DNA of 64,000 bases from Clitoria ternatea (Eukaryota; Streptophyta; Magnoliopsida; Fabales; Fabaceae): positions 86,410,001-86,474,000 of the forward strand of contig CM075669.1 in the NCBI GenBank assembly GCA_037962975.1. Direction: 5' to 3'. The position numbers and the translations under genes were made by a program. Position 1 is the stretch's first letter. Each line of letters opens with the position of its first letter. The notes below the pieces were generated by a model. It made no database searches, had not been told where the DNA came from, and saw only the letters and a list, made by a program, of their open reading frames with translations. Positions 22,495-35,722 of the stretch are shown here, one piece after another.

Positions 22495-23118
22495 TCGAGT
22501 ATGACTAAAACCTTACGACGGTATACCGCCGTCTGTAAAAATGTCACTGAACTCTAAAACTGGCATATATAGCGACAACAGAACATACATGGCCGCTAAC
22601 ATAAAAACATTTAGCAACGGTAAGCCAATTTTGTCCCTAATCCCCTGAATATTAGTGACGGTGTCACCCCACTATGACTACCTTCCCTTTTTAAACTTAA
22701 GATTATAGAGGGAAGACCAAAAATAATAGCCACGACTAACCACCCGTCGCTAGGACAAAACATAGCGAGTAGTGTTACTGTCGCTAATGTTTGCCTCCAA
22801 TAAAAAACTCTGGAGGGAAATATTAACGATGGTATTTAGCCGTCGCTACAATTTGGCGCTAAGAAAAACCTTAGAGGGAAACCAAAAAAGGGAGGGAAGT
22901 GAAATCTAGCGACCGCACTAGCGACGAGGTAGAGTTAACGACGGTTGTAGTGACAGAGTATTGCAATTTTTAGCAACGAGTTTTCTCTGGTCGCAAAATT
23001 AGTCGCTAACATTTTTTTGGTCCCTTTTTTTCCTAGGCGGTCGCTAAATCAATCGCTAATTAGCATGAGCTTCAGTGGTCACTAAGTCGAGGTAGCTGTT
23101 TAGGGTTTTTTAGTGGTG
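22495..23118. repeat. CACTA subterminal repeats and right terminus
   Basis: More than a dozen variants of the 8-10 bp core AGCGACGG / CGTCGCTA in both orientations (for example near 22620, 22665, 22745, 22785, 22840, 22915, 22930, 22990, 23040). These are the kind of sites CACTA transposases bind. The tract stops at CACCACTAAAAAACCC (minus strand, 23118-23103), which I take as the terminus. Confidence 0.75.
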
Positions 23119-24337
23119 TATTTTTATGAACGTTGGAACAACGAACTTTGGCATGTAGTAAAATTTTTTGTAGGGGCTATTTTCTGGACAGAATTTGTTC
23201 TTAAATTTACTACATTTAATTAGTATTTTCAAAGTTAAACACTTTTGGCTTTGGAATCGCTCAAATCGGATTTTTCTAGATAAAATACGATGAAAACAAT
23301 GTTTTGGACAAAGAGATAAAAAAATTACATCTTTCTATCTTACTTTAGAAAAAGAAGTCTTTTGTTCCAAACATAGAATTAGGAAGATTATTTTATAAGT
23401 GAGGAAACATTGCATCCATTAAAATATGAAAAATTTTAAAAACGACAAAATCTAGTTAATTTATCCATTATAAGTAAATACAACAAAACACTTTAGTAAT
23501 CGAAAAAGCAAGAGAAACTTTTATACCTTATACTTAATTTCTTCTTAAAAGAAACGTTAGATTTTCTTAAGTTGTATGGAATGTAATTGAAATTATGTTA
23601 CTCCTTTTACTTAGATATTTATTAAATGTTTTACACTAGAGAATTCTCTTATAAGACTCGTTTAGAAAATAACCTTGATATTTCTAATGAAAAGAGATTT
23701 TGGTAGTATTGAATCTTTGAGACTTAGCCCCTAGAACATGAAAAGTTTCATAGTACCTTACGGGTTTTAAGGAGAAATAGGCTATATAAGTTAGGTTTCA
23801 TCTAAACTCCGGGTACCCTAGTAATTGAGATAAACGCATGGCATTTTGCATATGGAGTTGAGGAGGGATGTTGGATATTCCCCTAGAGCTTACAGTGATG
23901 GGTACACTGAAGAAATAGTAGGCGTCTCGATCCCCTAAGGGCGATCTTGGGAGTATATCGGGGACGGACCTCCAATGATTCAGATTCATGCCCGATGCTG
24001 GATAGCCCGTGGTAAATGCTGAGGTACTTTGACAAGAGGCGGGGGTTTCTATGATCGTGGAGTGCCTGTTCTATGGTGATGTATGATGTTGGTCATTGGC
24101 CATTTTGATGTTGGGACCTTGAGTCCTTACCCTTTTGTGAAAACCAGAATGAGGAGTGCTCCGGTCGCTCTAATTGGGCAGGAAAGATAAGGATGGCGGG
24201 TTGTGTACGCGATTATTGGTATATGAGATTGACGAGTGGAAGTTGGGCCCCATTGTTATATATGAAACACCCCGGTTATTGGTATATGATTTACAGTAAA
24301 CGAATCCAACACATTCATAGCACGCCATTATTATATA
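23119..24337. other. Unassigned sequence between the CACTA end and E2
   Basis: No gene. The general texture (a TTTCTGGACAGAATTT-like segment, G-rich non-coding stretches near 23800-24180) recalls a chromovirus LTR remnant, but no second copy exists in the window and no ends can be set. Confidence 0.3.
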
Positions 24338-24352
24338 TGAAACACCCCGGTT
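24205..24352. repeat. Diverged short tandem duplication across the E2 3' border
   Basis: TTATATATGAAACACCCCGGTT occurs at 24256-24277 and again at 24331-24352, 75 bp apart, with a further shared ATTGGTATATGA at 24214 and 24278. The second copy contains the E2 LTR end. Confidence 0.7.
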
Positions 24353-25829
24353 CTCCGGACCCGAATCCCGATATAATCAAAACAAATAATTAATAAAAAT
24401 ACGAATAAATTTTTTGCATTAATCAAAACAAATAATTAATAAAAATGCGAATAAATTTTCCGCGTTTGAAATATTTCCAAAACACAACTACGATTACATC
24501 AAGACCCATATCACAGAAAACCGAAGAGTGAGATTTAATAAAAGATAAGTGGATCGTTAAATAGTTTGCCCATAACGGTATACAAAATAACACAGTTTTA
24601 CAGCAGAAGTAGAATATGTATACCGGGCACACGCCTAGTCCCATATATGAAGATATGAGAAAAGGCTCGGCAAAGCATGCAAAGGCATATCATAAGCCTA
24701 ATAGACAATCATTATCATTTTACATAATCACATGAGCATGCAACGCCTAATATATATGTATATACATATCTATATGATCATGCATCATACATCTCCATTA
24801 CCCATATCCCATAATTGGTCATATCCGATTCAACCTCAAGACATATGTCATCAACACTTATACATTCCCAAAATGGGCTACATATCCAACATCATTTTAT
24901 TCATCAAGTGGATATGAATCCGAATACCCCCAAATACCAATACAATATCCACTTATATCATTATTCACAATACATCCACCAATATCAATAAATGTCAACA
25001 CTATCATGTACATTCATTCACAATTTAATAAATTACAATCGCTGCCGGCCAAGACATTCCATTACCACTATTTTACCTTCACAAAAGCTTTTCTTTAAAA
25101 ATGTTCTCTTCCCATGACATCCCTGAATCAATACTAAAAAGTAGACCACATGGAGAGTGAGTTATACATTTCAAATGATGATATGAATACAATTGAAATT
25201 ATGTGTATATGCATATCAACATCATGTATGCTTTGCTAAACACATCAATGATCATCATAAATTGTTAATTCAACAACATATACATATTTCATATTCATTA
25301 ACCAAGTCATAGCAACGCAGGCATATACACATCTATTCCAATGCCACCACAGGCTAACATCATCAACATCGACCATTCCGGTCTTTTCTCAAAGCCACCA
25401 CGGGCTAACATCGTTATCATCAATCATAAACAAATACGCCCTTCATTACATTGGGCCATAATATACATATTGTCATATTCGATATCGTTACGTATATTCA
25501 TATCATTTATTAGTTTTACGTGGTCTTTTAGGTATATTAATTACCCATTTCACCAACACCACACCACAATCCCAATCATCATCACCATCTGGCATATCTC
25601 CATGCTATATGCAAATGCTCCTATGGCTAATGCATATGCACAATGGAATAGACAACAAATACGGATCCGACTGTGGGAATAAACACTAAATTGTGGGTCA
25701 AGCATGATCACATACCATGCCCCTACTACAGTAGTAAAATGTGTACATATATCTCATAATGCATGCATATTCACCATATTTTTACTGGTACCAAACCGCA
25801 TCGCCCATCTTGTAACACCTGGTCATTTT

Positions 25830-26110
25830 CACCATGACCGCGGTAAACAACATATTCAATATATGGTGTTGCGGGCCGGCCAGATCTCAAATCATGGCGG
25901 TTATGATCTCAAAGACCACCGGGGTCACCTGCTCATCAAGAGCCACCCCCCACAAGGGTCGGCCACATGCAGCTCCCCGTAGCTAAGCATGGGCGGCTTT
26001 ATGACTTACACTCAGAGTCACAGGGGAAACAACAAATTGCTCGTGCACTGAGCCACCCTCCCACTAGGTCGGCCGAGGGAACTCCCCTAACGTTCCAACA
26101 TCGGCGGCTA
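25830..26110. repeat. GC-rich island with 110-bp imperfect repeat in E2 LTR
   Basis: Two units starting GAGCCACCC at 25940 and 26050 share GGTCGGCC and a GGCGGC tail. The same arrangement occurs in the 5' LTR at 33316 and 33426. It stands out against very AT-rich surroundings. Confidence 0.7.
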
Positions 26111-27010
26111 TGATATGCCATGGATGCAATGCAATACAAATCAAATGCATTTCTCACATTGTGCATCCTAAATGCCACTCATCAAACATCATTATCATAA
26201 TCACCAACACCACCATATACATCTTAGTGTATTTTATTATTGTTGGTTTTAGCTATCATTTTCAAGTTTTAAGTGTGGCATTTTTATATTAATATATCAT
26301 TTATCATACACGCAAGTCACCACTTGCAAACAACCACAATGGCATCACAACATCATAAATCATCATTAATATTAGTTAATCTTTCATCAATACCACCACA
26401 TAATCATTTAGTGGATTTTCATTTCATTTGTCATTGCCATGGTTTCACAACTAGTGTGATAATACAACAATTTATTAATACAATTCAAACAACACATACA
26501 AGCCTATTCTTGTATCAACTCAATGACATTCACAATCATCTATAATAACAATCATCCTTTATTCAATGGATTGATCAACAACATCACCCATCATTACCCC
26601 TAATACAATCTCTTGTTTTTACATAATAAAGGGGTTTAAAGTAATAATAAGCTCATGTTAACTTTCAATACTAAGACATGAGAAAAGCTCACTTTTAGTC
26701 TTAATAATAGTGGGACATGTCACAAATATCATCTATTAGTCCCAATTTGACCACCATAAAAAGTTAGGTTCAAAACCCTCTCAAACTTGAATTTTTCAAT
26801 GTAGTATGTTTGGTATCTTTCGCCTAATGAGAGTTAGAAAACTCCAATTAAAGTGAGATCAATTCTCACACCTCCGTAATATAATTATCTACAACTTTCA
26901 TGCAGAATTCGGAGGTCAAAAATGTCATTAAGATGCCCAAGCGGGCCAAAAACAGCAAAGAAAACAGAGCAGTTGGAAAAATAGCATAACAGTAGCCATA
27001 ACAGGGCCAT

Positions 27011-27182
27011 GAATCGATTCAAGCTCGTATGAATCAATTCAAGCGTCCTAAAATCTCAAAATTTGACAAATAGAGGGCCTTGAATCGATTCAAACTCGTA
27101 TAAATTGATTCAAACTCCCCTGGAGCCCAAAACAGTGAAAACAGCACCTCTTGAATCGATTCAAAGAGTCTTGAATCGATTC
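27011..27182. repeat. Paired GAATCGATTC palindromes in E2 3' LTR
   Basis: Starts at 27011/27031, 27082/27102 and 27153/27173: partners are exactly 20 bp apart and pairs exactly 71 bp apart. Two of the six are degenerate. Confidence 0.9.
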
Positions 27183-29454
27183 AAGACAGCCCTGTTACTG
27201 TTTTTATGCAGAAAGGCATGATTTTTCAACTTCTAACCCTCCTAAATATCTCATATAAACTACAAATGCTAAGAAATTTTAACCCCAATAAATACACATC
27301 ATTTGTGACGCGTGGCCATCGGCCTCACTCAAAAATTCTCAAAATTAAGGGACTTATATGCATAAATGCATTTAACTCAATTTATAACGTTTTTGGGCAA
27401 CTCAAGGGTCAATTCTCATTAAAATTTGCCCATTCCAATTCCTACAAGTCATAAACTACGTATATGGGCTATTGGGACTATCTCATGCCATTAAAATCAC
27501 ATAAAACTCTATTTGACCCCTTCACTTCCATGATTATGCATTAAAAATACACTTTGTGAATTACAATATGACCCAACCATCTATAATTCATTTCAATATG
27601 GATCTTTCATTACAATGCATCAATTCCTATCAAGGGACCACTAACCATTCATCACCATCTCATATCCATATATGTAAAATTTCCAAAATTCAAAAATTTT
27701 CCAAGCCTATCATTTATCATTTCATCAGTTCAAACATTTCATACATTCATGACAAGGCATTGCATGAGTTCACACATAAACATAATTAACAATTTATCAC
27801 TCATGCAATTGAAATGTAAACGCTTCTCCTACCTCGAGAGAAGAACCGTAATCCAAGTGCTCTAATTGCCTCGATTGTTCCGCATCACCGTCTGGAATAC
27901 AACCCTATCAACAACACATATATACACATGAAATTGATAAGCCACCGTAAGGCATCATTTCTTAAAACTCACTATCAAGTCTTAAGCTTGTCTAAACTCT
28001 AATTCATACGCTTATGTTAGGCTTCGGGAATTCCTTTCCAAAGACCAAGATTCTCTAAATCTTAAAGGGCTAAACAAATCCAACAACAATAATACAGTGG
28101 CCCTTACTCATTAGACCTCCAAATCATCATGTGGTTTACTACTCATCATCACAATTCATTCAAATTCATTATAAGCCTCTTGGCTCCATTCAAGACCATC
28201 ATCAATCCATAATTTCTAAATGGCACATATCAAGGCCTAAGACTCCAGCAAATCAAATATCCATCTCCCAAATCCACTACCAATGGTGTGCACCCATTAT
28301 TAACATCATCATAAATATCAACAATCAAAAATCAATTTCCTCTAATCACATACATACTCATATGCACTCATTTCCCCCAAACCTCAATAATCAACACTAA
28401 TTCTTCAAACATTCATTTCCTCATATAAAATCATTCTAAGGCATCAAAAATCATCAAAATCACCTATTTAGCCAAAACCCCAAATCATCATACTTAGGGT
28501 TTTCATAAAATTCCCATAACAATAATCTTTATCAACCCTCCATCCATCGTATTAGAAACCATATGAATATCTAAATCCTCATTATCATATACCCACAAGA
28601 CCATAATCAAATTATTTCTTAAACATTCAAGCCTAGGATTTCCATATTTTCATTAACACCCATAAAGCCTAATGTCCATATTTCGAACCTAAGCATCATA
28701 AAAATCAATAATGGGGCAAAATGAGTTCAAAGTTTTTACCTTTCTTCCAAGCTCTAAGTCAAAACAAAAATGGGAGTGGGAGGAAGAAGATGTTCCATAT
28801 TAGCTCCAATGCTCCATATTTACCTCATGAATCCATGTTTTGTATTAATTTTTTGGCAAGAAATGGAAGAAAGAAGGAGGTGATTCGGTTTATGGAGAGG
28901 AGGAGAAGAAGAAGAAGAAAAGTGAATATAGAGAAGAAGAAGAAGTCTCCACCGAAATGAGAGAAAGAGAGAGGGAATTTGAGTAAAAATTGGACATTGT
29001 CCAATGGTTAAAACCATGTATCCATTTACTTTTTCCAATGGTCCATAGATCCCATTATCCAATGGTTAAAGGAATGAAAAGGAGAGGAAGAAAAAGGCTA
29101 CGGTGGAAATGAGGGAAGGAATTGGATTTTTGGTTTTCTTTTAATTCCATTTGGCTCATATATTCCCTGTTTAATAATATAAGTTATGTTCAATTAATTA
29201 TCCCCTCAACACTAAAATTAATTTAACCACACCACCTTAACCACCATAATTTTCTAAACATTCTAGACCCAGCAAATATTTAATTTGACCAAGTGAGTCC
29301 CACACCATCCGTTAAATCACCCGATTCTGGTAAATCTTAATTTACCGACAATTCACCTCTAATGTCTAATGAGATCTCCCATACTTATTTGGCCATATAT
29401 AATCAATTATCAATATCCAATAAATTTATTTTCTTTCAAATCCGGGATGTTACA

Positions 29455-29471
29455 ATCCACCCCACCAAAAA
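29455..29471 (-). promoter_or_regulatory. E2 polypurine tract
   Basis: On the minus strand TTTTTGGTGGGGTGGAT abuts the TG of the 3' LTR. Confidence 0.65.
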
Positions 29472-31734
29472 GAAACTTCATCCTCAAAGTTTAACATCAG
29501 CATATATCGTAAAGCCACACTTCAGCCACACACCAATAGAGTTTCATGACATCATTAAGTAATATCGGACTTTCCAAAGTCCAGCAGAACATGATCATTA
29601 TCATTCCTTTATCCAAGTATAAAACTTCATATATCCAAAACGAGTCACCACTCATTAATTCTCAAGTTTGTTCATCACAACTCTCATATTCTTATCCAGT
29701 ACCACCGGATAGGTTCAATATATTCACCATAAGCAGTTACAACACTAAAATTGCCCGGTCTATGTGTTGCTGCATCCGACATACAGGAAGGCGACCCAAT
29801 CCTGTAGTGGTTACCACAAACGCATGACATTGGCGCATAAGTGCATGTTGCCACAATGCCTATGGCATGTAGAGACGTATCAGGATAAGTGCCTTCATGT
29901 CATATCGCTCACATTATTCATGTCAATCCAAATAATATCTCCTCACACACGAGACTTCGTAAGGAGTCACACGAGCCCACGAACAATACACTCACATTAT
30001 ATCATCATTTAGTCATGATCCAGCGTAAATCATGGCATATAATTCATCAATCATCCGTCACCATAACCATATATTGACATATCAACTATAGTTCTCCAAT
30101 CATCATAGGGTAATCACCCGACCATTGGACTTCATCCATCCGAAGTCAAAGTCAATAACTTAGTAATCATATGTCTAATTCAAACATTGTTGGCTGTAAC
30201 TCAATTCAAGCCTAATCAATTCACCAAACTCGTATCAAATATATGCTCCCAAGGTTAAAATAGGGTCCACAATCATATAATAATCTTCCACACTAGTGGT
30301 TTTCCCCATTTATCATAGCCAAAGTCCATATACTGGACATACGATTAACATTATGTCACATCGGTATGTGGTTTCTATCACCAATATAATTTCTTTCCAA
30401 AGCAAAAAGGGAGGCGTTTATAGGATTAAATTCCATTCACCAGCTCATGTTCACATACATTACCTCTACATCATACCTAATTCATAATCAATCTAATGTT
30501 CATAACATTAAGGGTATACAATCTAGCCCAAAATCATACCATAAAGTCACATATCATTGCCAATACCAAATCATGCCCCGAATTCAACATCATTATTCAC
30601 CAAATACTTAGGGGTTTAAGTTCACATTTCTAATCCAATCACACACCGGCTCTAGCCTCATCAACTCATTCCATAATTTATTTCACTATAGCTCAATTAT
30701 TCATGAGATTTAATTCATTATTAGGCTTAGAAAGTTTGAGGGTTACCTAGCACCCATTGTGGAATACTCCCACAATACATAAAATCATTAAACATGGCTC
30801 ATAGAAACATCGTAAAGCCTAGACCACCATAGGGTCTAATTCCACAAGGTTTGATCATTTAAGATCACGTTGAATTATCCGGGGTTACCACACTTAGTGG
30901 GTCACAACTAAATCGTTCACTCGGTTCATAACATAAAACTGAGTCATAACCCCAATCTATACATGCACAAATTTTCGCATTTAATCATCTCAATTTATGA
31001 ATATCCACATTAAGAAATTCCTTCACTATTATCCATTCCATTAATTTTTTAACACATGAATCATCCACATCTAATATTTCCTATACGTGATCAACATACG
31101 GTATAGGTTCATCATCAAATCAATTCACATCCAATATATCATATCCATGGTCTCACATGGTATGAATTCATCATCAATTCAAGTCATACTCAATATATCA
31201 ATATCTAAATGCATAATATCAATGTATTCATCATTAGAAGGAAATAGTGTAAGGAACTTGGCCGGACTTACACAAACAACCATATTTATCACATGAGAAA
31301 TGCACCCATATATATTCAATCTCATGAATCATTTAGTTTGCCAATGAGCAACTATGCTCCACAAATGCATCTTACAACCTCAATGATAATGGGCATACAT
31401 CCATAAACAATAATCACAACTTCATATTAGAGGTTCACAAGGAATCCTCAATAAGCAATAATGCCTTATAATTAATTCACAATTCTTAGATAACTAGTCA
31501 TTCATAAATCCATATAGGGCAATCAATACTTCAACATATCATCATCCTCTAGATAGTTACCACTTTTAAGTCTATATAGAGCATCCACATTTCGACAATG
31601 AGCATCACGCTCCAAGGATCACCAAAAATGTCTCACTATTGAGCAATTATGCTTCAATCATCCATAATATCAACTTCAAGGAAGAGCAACCATGCTCTGA
31701 CAATAATTAATAAATCTAATTCAGAGCAAAATAC
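29472..31734 (-). other. E2 interior, non-coding
   Basis: AT-rich sequence with only short chance frames on either strand. No gag, protease, RT or integrase motif was found. Confidence 0.75.
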
Positions 31735-31746
31735 GCTCTGATACCA
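31735..31746 (-). promoter_or_regulatory. E2 primer binding site (tRNA-iMet type)
   Basis: Minus strand TGGTATCAGAGC is complementary to the 3' end of plant initiator tRNA-Met and lies 3 nt from the 5' LTR. Confidence 0.9.
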
Positions 31747-31749
31747 GCT

Positions 31750-34700
31750 TAAAACACCCCGGTTCTGCAGACCCGAATCCCAATGTAATCAAAACAAATA
31801 ATTAATAAAAAAAGGAATAATTTTTCACGTTTGAAATATTTCCAAAACACAACTACGATTACATCAAGACCCAAATCATAGAAAATTAAAGAGTGAGATT
31901 TAATAAAATATAACTAGATCGTTAAATAGTTTAACCATAACGGTATACAAAATAACAGAGTTTTACAACGGAAGAAGAATGTGTATACCGGGCACACGCC
32001 TAGTCCCATATATGACGATATGAGAAAAGGCTCGGCAAAGCATGCAAAGGCATATCATAAGCCTAATAGACAACCATTATCATTTTACATAATCACATGA
32101 GCATGTAATGCCTAATATATATGTATATACATATCTATATGGTCATGCATCATACATCTCCAATACCCATATCCCATAATTGGTCATATCCGATTCAACC
32201 TCAAGACATACGTCATCAATACTTATACATTCCCAAAATGGGCTACATATCCAACATCATTTTATTCATCAAGTGGATATGAATCCGAATACCCCCAAAT
32301 ACCAATACAATATCCACTTATATCATTATTCACAATACATCCACCAATATCAATAAATGTCAACACTATCATGTACATTCATTCACAATTCAATAAATTA
32401 CAATCGCTGCCGGCCAAGGTATTCCATTACCACTATTTTACCTTCACAAAAGCTTTTCTTTAAAAATGTTCTCTTCCCATGACATCCCTACATCAATAAT
32501 AAAAAGTAGACCACATGGGAGAGTGAGTTATACATTTTAAATGACGATATGAATACATTTGAAATTATGTGCATATGCATATCAACATCATGTATGTTTT
32601 GATAAACACATCAATGATCATCATAAAATGTTAATTCAACAACATATACCTATTTCATATTCATTAACCAAGTCATAGCAAAGCAGGCATATACACATCT
32701 ATTCTAACGCCATAACGGGCTAACATCATTAACATCGACCATTCCGGTCTTTTCTCAAAGCCACCACGGGCTAACATCGTTATCATCAATCATAAACAAA
32801 TAAGCCCTTCATTACATTGGGCCATAATATACATATTGTCATATTCGATATCATTTCGTATATTCATATCATTTATTACTTTTACGTGGTCTTTTAGGTA
32901 TATTAATTACCCATTTCACCAACACCACACCACAATCCTAATCATCATCAATCATCATCACCATATGGCATATCTCCATGCTATATGCAAATGCTCTTAT
33001 GGCTAATGCATATGCACAATGGAATAGACAACAAATACGGATCCGACTGTGGGAATAAACACCAAATTGTGGGTCAAGCATGATCACATACCATGCCCCT
33101 ACTGCAGTAGTAAAATGTGTACACATATCTCATAATGCATGCAGATTCACCATATTTTTACTAGTACCAAACCGCATCGCCCATCTTGCAACACCTGGTC
33201 ATTTTCACCATGACCGCGGTAAACAACATATTCAATATATGGTGTTGCGGGCCGGCCAGATCTCAAATCATGGCGGTTATGATCTCAAAGACCACCGAGG
33301 TCACCTGCTCATCAAGAGCCACCCCCCACAAGGGTCGGCCACATGCAGCTCCCCGTAGCTAAGCATGGGCGGCTTTGTGACTTACACACCAAGTCACAAG
33401 GGAAACAACAAATTGCTCGTGCACTGAGCCACCCTCCCACTGGGTCGGCCGAGGGAACTCCCCTAACGTTCCAACATGGGCGGCTATGATATGCCATGGA
33501 TGCAATGCAATACAAATCAAATGCATTTCTCACATTGTGCATCCTAAATGCCACTCATCAAACATTATTATCATAATCACCAACACCACCATATACATCT
33601 TAGTGTATTTTATCATTGTTGGTTTTAGCTATCATTTTCAAGTTTTAAGTATGGCATTTTCATCTTAATATATCATTTATCGTACACGCAAGTCACCACT
33701 TGCAAACAACCACAATGGCATCACAACATCGCAAATCATCATTAATATTAGTTAATATTTCATCAATACCACCACATAATCATTTAGTGGATTTTCATTT
33801 CATTTGTCATTGCCATGGTTTCACAACTAGTGTGATAATACAACAATTTATTAATACAATTCAAACGACACATACAAGCCTCTGCTTGTATCAACTCAAT
33901 AACATTCACAATCATCTATAATAACAATCATCCTTTATTCAAGGGATTAATCAACAACATCACCCATCATTACCCCTAATACAATCTCTTGTTTTTACAT
34001 AATAAAGGGGTTTTATGTAATAATAAGCTCATGTTAACTTTCAATACTAATACATGAGAAAAGCTCACTTTTAGTCTTAATAATAGTGGGACATGTCACA
34101 AATATCACCTATTAGTCCCAATTTGACCACCATAAAAAGTTAGGTTCAAAACCCTCTCAAACTTGAATTTTTCAATTCAGTATGTTCGGTATTTTTTACC
34201 TAATGAGAGTTAGAAAACTCCAATTAAAGTGAGACCAATTCTCACACCTCCGTAACATAATTATCTACAATTTTCATGAAGAATTTGAAGGCCAAAAATG
34301 TCATTAAGATGCACAAATGGGCCCAAAATAGCAAAGAAAATAGAGCAGTTGGAAAAACTGCATAACAGTATCCATAACAGGGCCATGAATCGATTCAAGC
34401 TCGTATGAATCGATTCAAGCGTCCTAAAATCTCAAAATTTAACAAACAGAGGGCCTTGAATCGATTCAAACTCGTATGAATCGATTCAAACACCCCTGGA
34501 GCCCAAAACAGTGTAAACAGCACCTCTTGAATCGATTCAAAGAGTCTTGAATCGATTGAAGACAGCCCTGCTGCTGTTTTTATACAGAAACGCATGATTT
34601 TTCAACTTCTAACCCTCCTAACTCTCTTATATGAACTCCAAATGCTACGAAATTTTAACCCCAATAAGTACACATCATTTGTGACGCGTGGCCATTGGCC

Positions 34701-35722
34701 TCACTCAAAAATGCTCATAATTGAGGGACTTATGTGCATAAATACGTTTAACTCAATTTATAACATTTTTGGGCAACTCAAGGGTCAATTCTCATTAAAA
34801 TTTGCCCATTCCATTTCCTACAAGTCATAAACTACATATATGGGCTATCAAGACTATCCCATGCCATCAAAATCACATAAAACTCTATTTGACCCCTTCA
34901 CTTCCATGATTATGCATTAAAAATGCACTTTGTGAACTACATTATGACCCAAACCATTTATAATTCATTTCAATATGGATCTTTCATTACAATGCATCAA
35001 TTCCCATCAAGGGACCACTAACCATTCATCACCATCTCATATCCATATATATAAAATTTCCAAAATTCAAAAATTTGCCAAGCCTATCATTTATAACTTC
35101 ATCAGTTCAAACATTTCATACATTCATGACAAGGCATTGCATGAGTTCACACATAAACATAATTAACAATTTATCACTCATGCAATTGAAATGTAAACGC
35201 TTCTCCTACCTCGAGAGAAGAACCGCAATCCAAGTGCTCCGATTGCCTCGATTGTTCCGCATCACCGTCCGGAATACAACCCTATCAACAACACAGATAT
35301 ACATATGAAATTGATAAGCCACCGTAAGGCATCATTTCTTAAAACTCACTATCAAGTCTTAAGCTTGTCTAAACTCTCATTCATACACTTATGTTAGGCT
35401 TCGGGAATTCCTTTCCCAAGACCAAGATTCTCTAAATCTTAAAGGGCTAAACAAATCCAACAACAACAATACCATGGCCCTTACTCATTAGACCTCCAAA
35501 CCATCATGTGGTTTACTACTCATCATCACAATTCATTCAAATTCATTATAAGCCTCTTGGCTCCATTCAAGACCATCATCAATCCATAATTTCTAAATGG
35601 CACATATCAAGGCCTAAGACTCCACCAAATCAAATATCCATCTCCCAAATCCACTACTAATGGTGTGCACCCATTATTAACATCATCATAAATATCAACA
35701 ATCAAAAATTAATTTCCTCTAA
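31750..35722 (-). repeat. E2 5' LTR (partial, interrupted by E3)
   Basis: Colinear with 24338-28351 of the 3' LTR; similarity stops abruptly at 35722 where TGATGTAGG of E3 begins. The outer dinucleotide is TA instead of TG at 31750, a one-base change. Confidence 0.9.
34387..34558. repeat. Paired GAATCGATTC palindromes in E2 5' LTR
   Basis: Starts at 34387/34407, 34458/34478 and 34529/34549, the same 20-bp and 71-bp spacing as in the 3' LTR. Here five of six cores are perfect. Confidence 0.9.

Larger units (their letters stand above)
1..23118 (-). mobile_element. Degenerate CACTA (En/Spm) DNA transposon, left end outside window
   Basis: A TNP2-type transposase pseudogene lies on the minus strand and is interrupted by retrotransposon E1. 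The right side ends in about 600 bp of short direct and inverted motifs of the AGCGACGG / CGTCGCTA type, which is the usual subterminal pattern of plant CACTA elements. It finishes at 23103-23118, which reads CACCACTAAAAAACCC on the minus strand, close to a CACTA-type terminus but with one base changed. The element also contains a captured HD-Zip IV fragment and a copia fragment. The left terminus and the target duplication cannot be checked because the element starts outside the window. Family assignment is firm from the transposase; the exact right border is inferred. Confidence 0.75.
24338..29454 (-). repeat. E2 3' LTR (complete)
   Basis: Bounded by TG at 24338 and CA at 29453-29454 and matched for about 4 kb by 31750-35722. 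It holds a 110-bp imperfect repeat in a GC-rich island (25940 and 26050) and three pairs of GAATCGATTC palindromes (27011-27182). No ORF in it has coding character. Confidence 0.9.
24338..35722 (-). mobile_element. E2: non-coding giant-LTR retrotransposon (LARD-like), 5' LTR cut by E3
   Basis: Minus-strand orientation is set by a tRNA-iMet primer site (31746-31735) and a G-rich tract before the 3' LTR. The LTR is 5117 bp and the interior only about 2.3 kb, without gag or pol. The 3' LTR is complete (24338-29454); the 5' LTR runs from 31750 to 35722, where E3 is inserted, and its last part of about 1.1 kb must lie beyond E3 outside the window. Terminal TGTAACATCCC on the minus strand plus the primer type resemble Tekay/Del chromoviruses, so it probably depends on such an element for proteins (inference). 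Confidence 0.85.

Noticed and set aside
23798..23989. 63-codon minus-strand ORF between the CACTA and E2
   Set aside because: No recognisable domain, no neighbours, and its length is within chance for this sequence.
28721..28960. 79-codon ORF with an Arg/Lys-rich tail in the E2 LTR
   Set aside because: The basic tail comes from a GAAGAAG purine run; the second LTR copy is cut by E3 before this point, so it cannot be compared.
31735..31746. GCTCTGATACCA considered as the end of a tRNA gene
   Set aside because: Only the 3' 12 nt match initiator tRNA-Met and the site abuts an LTR, so it is a primer binding site.
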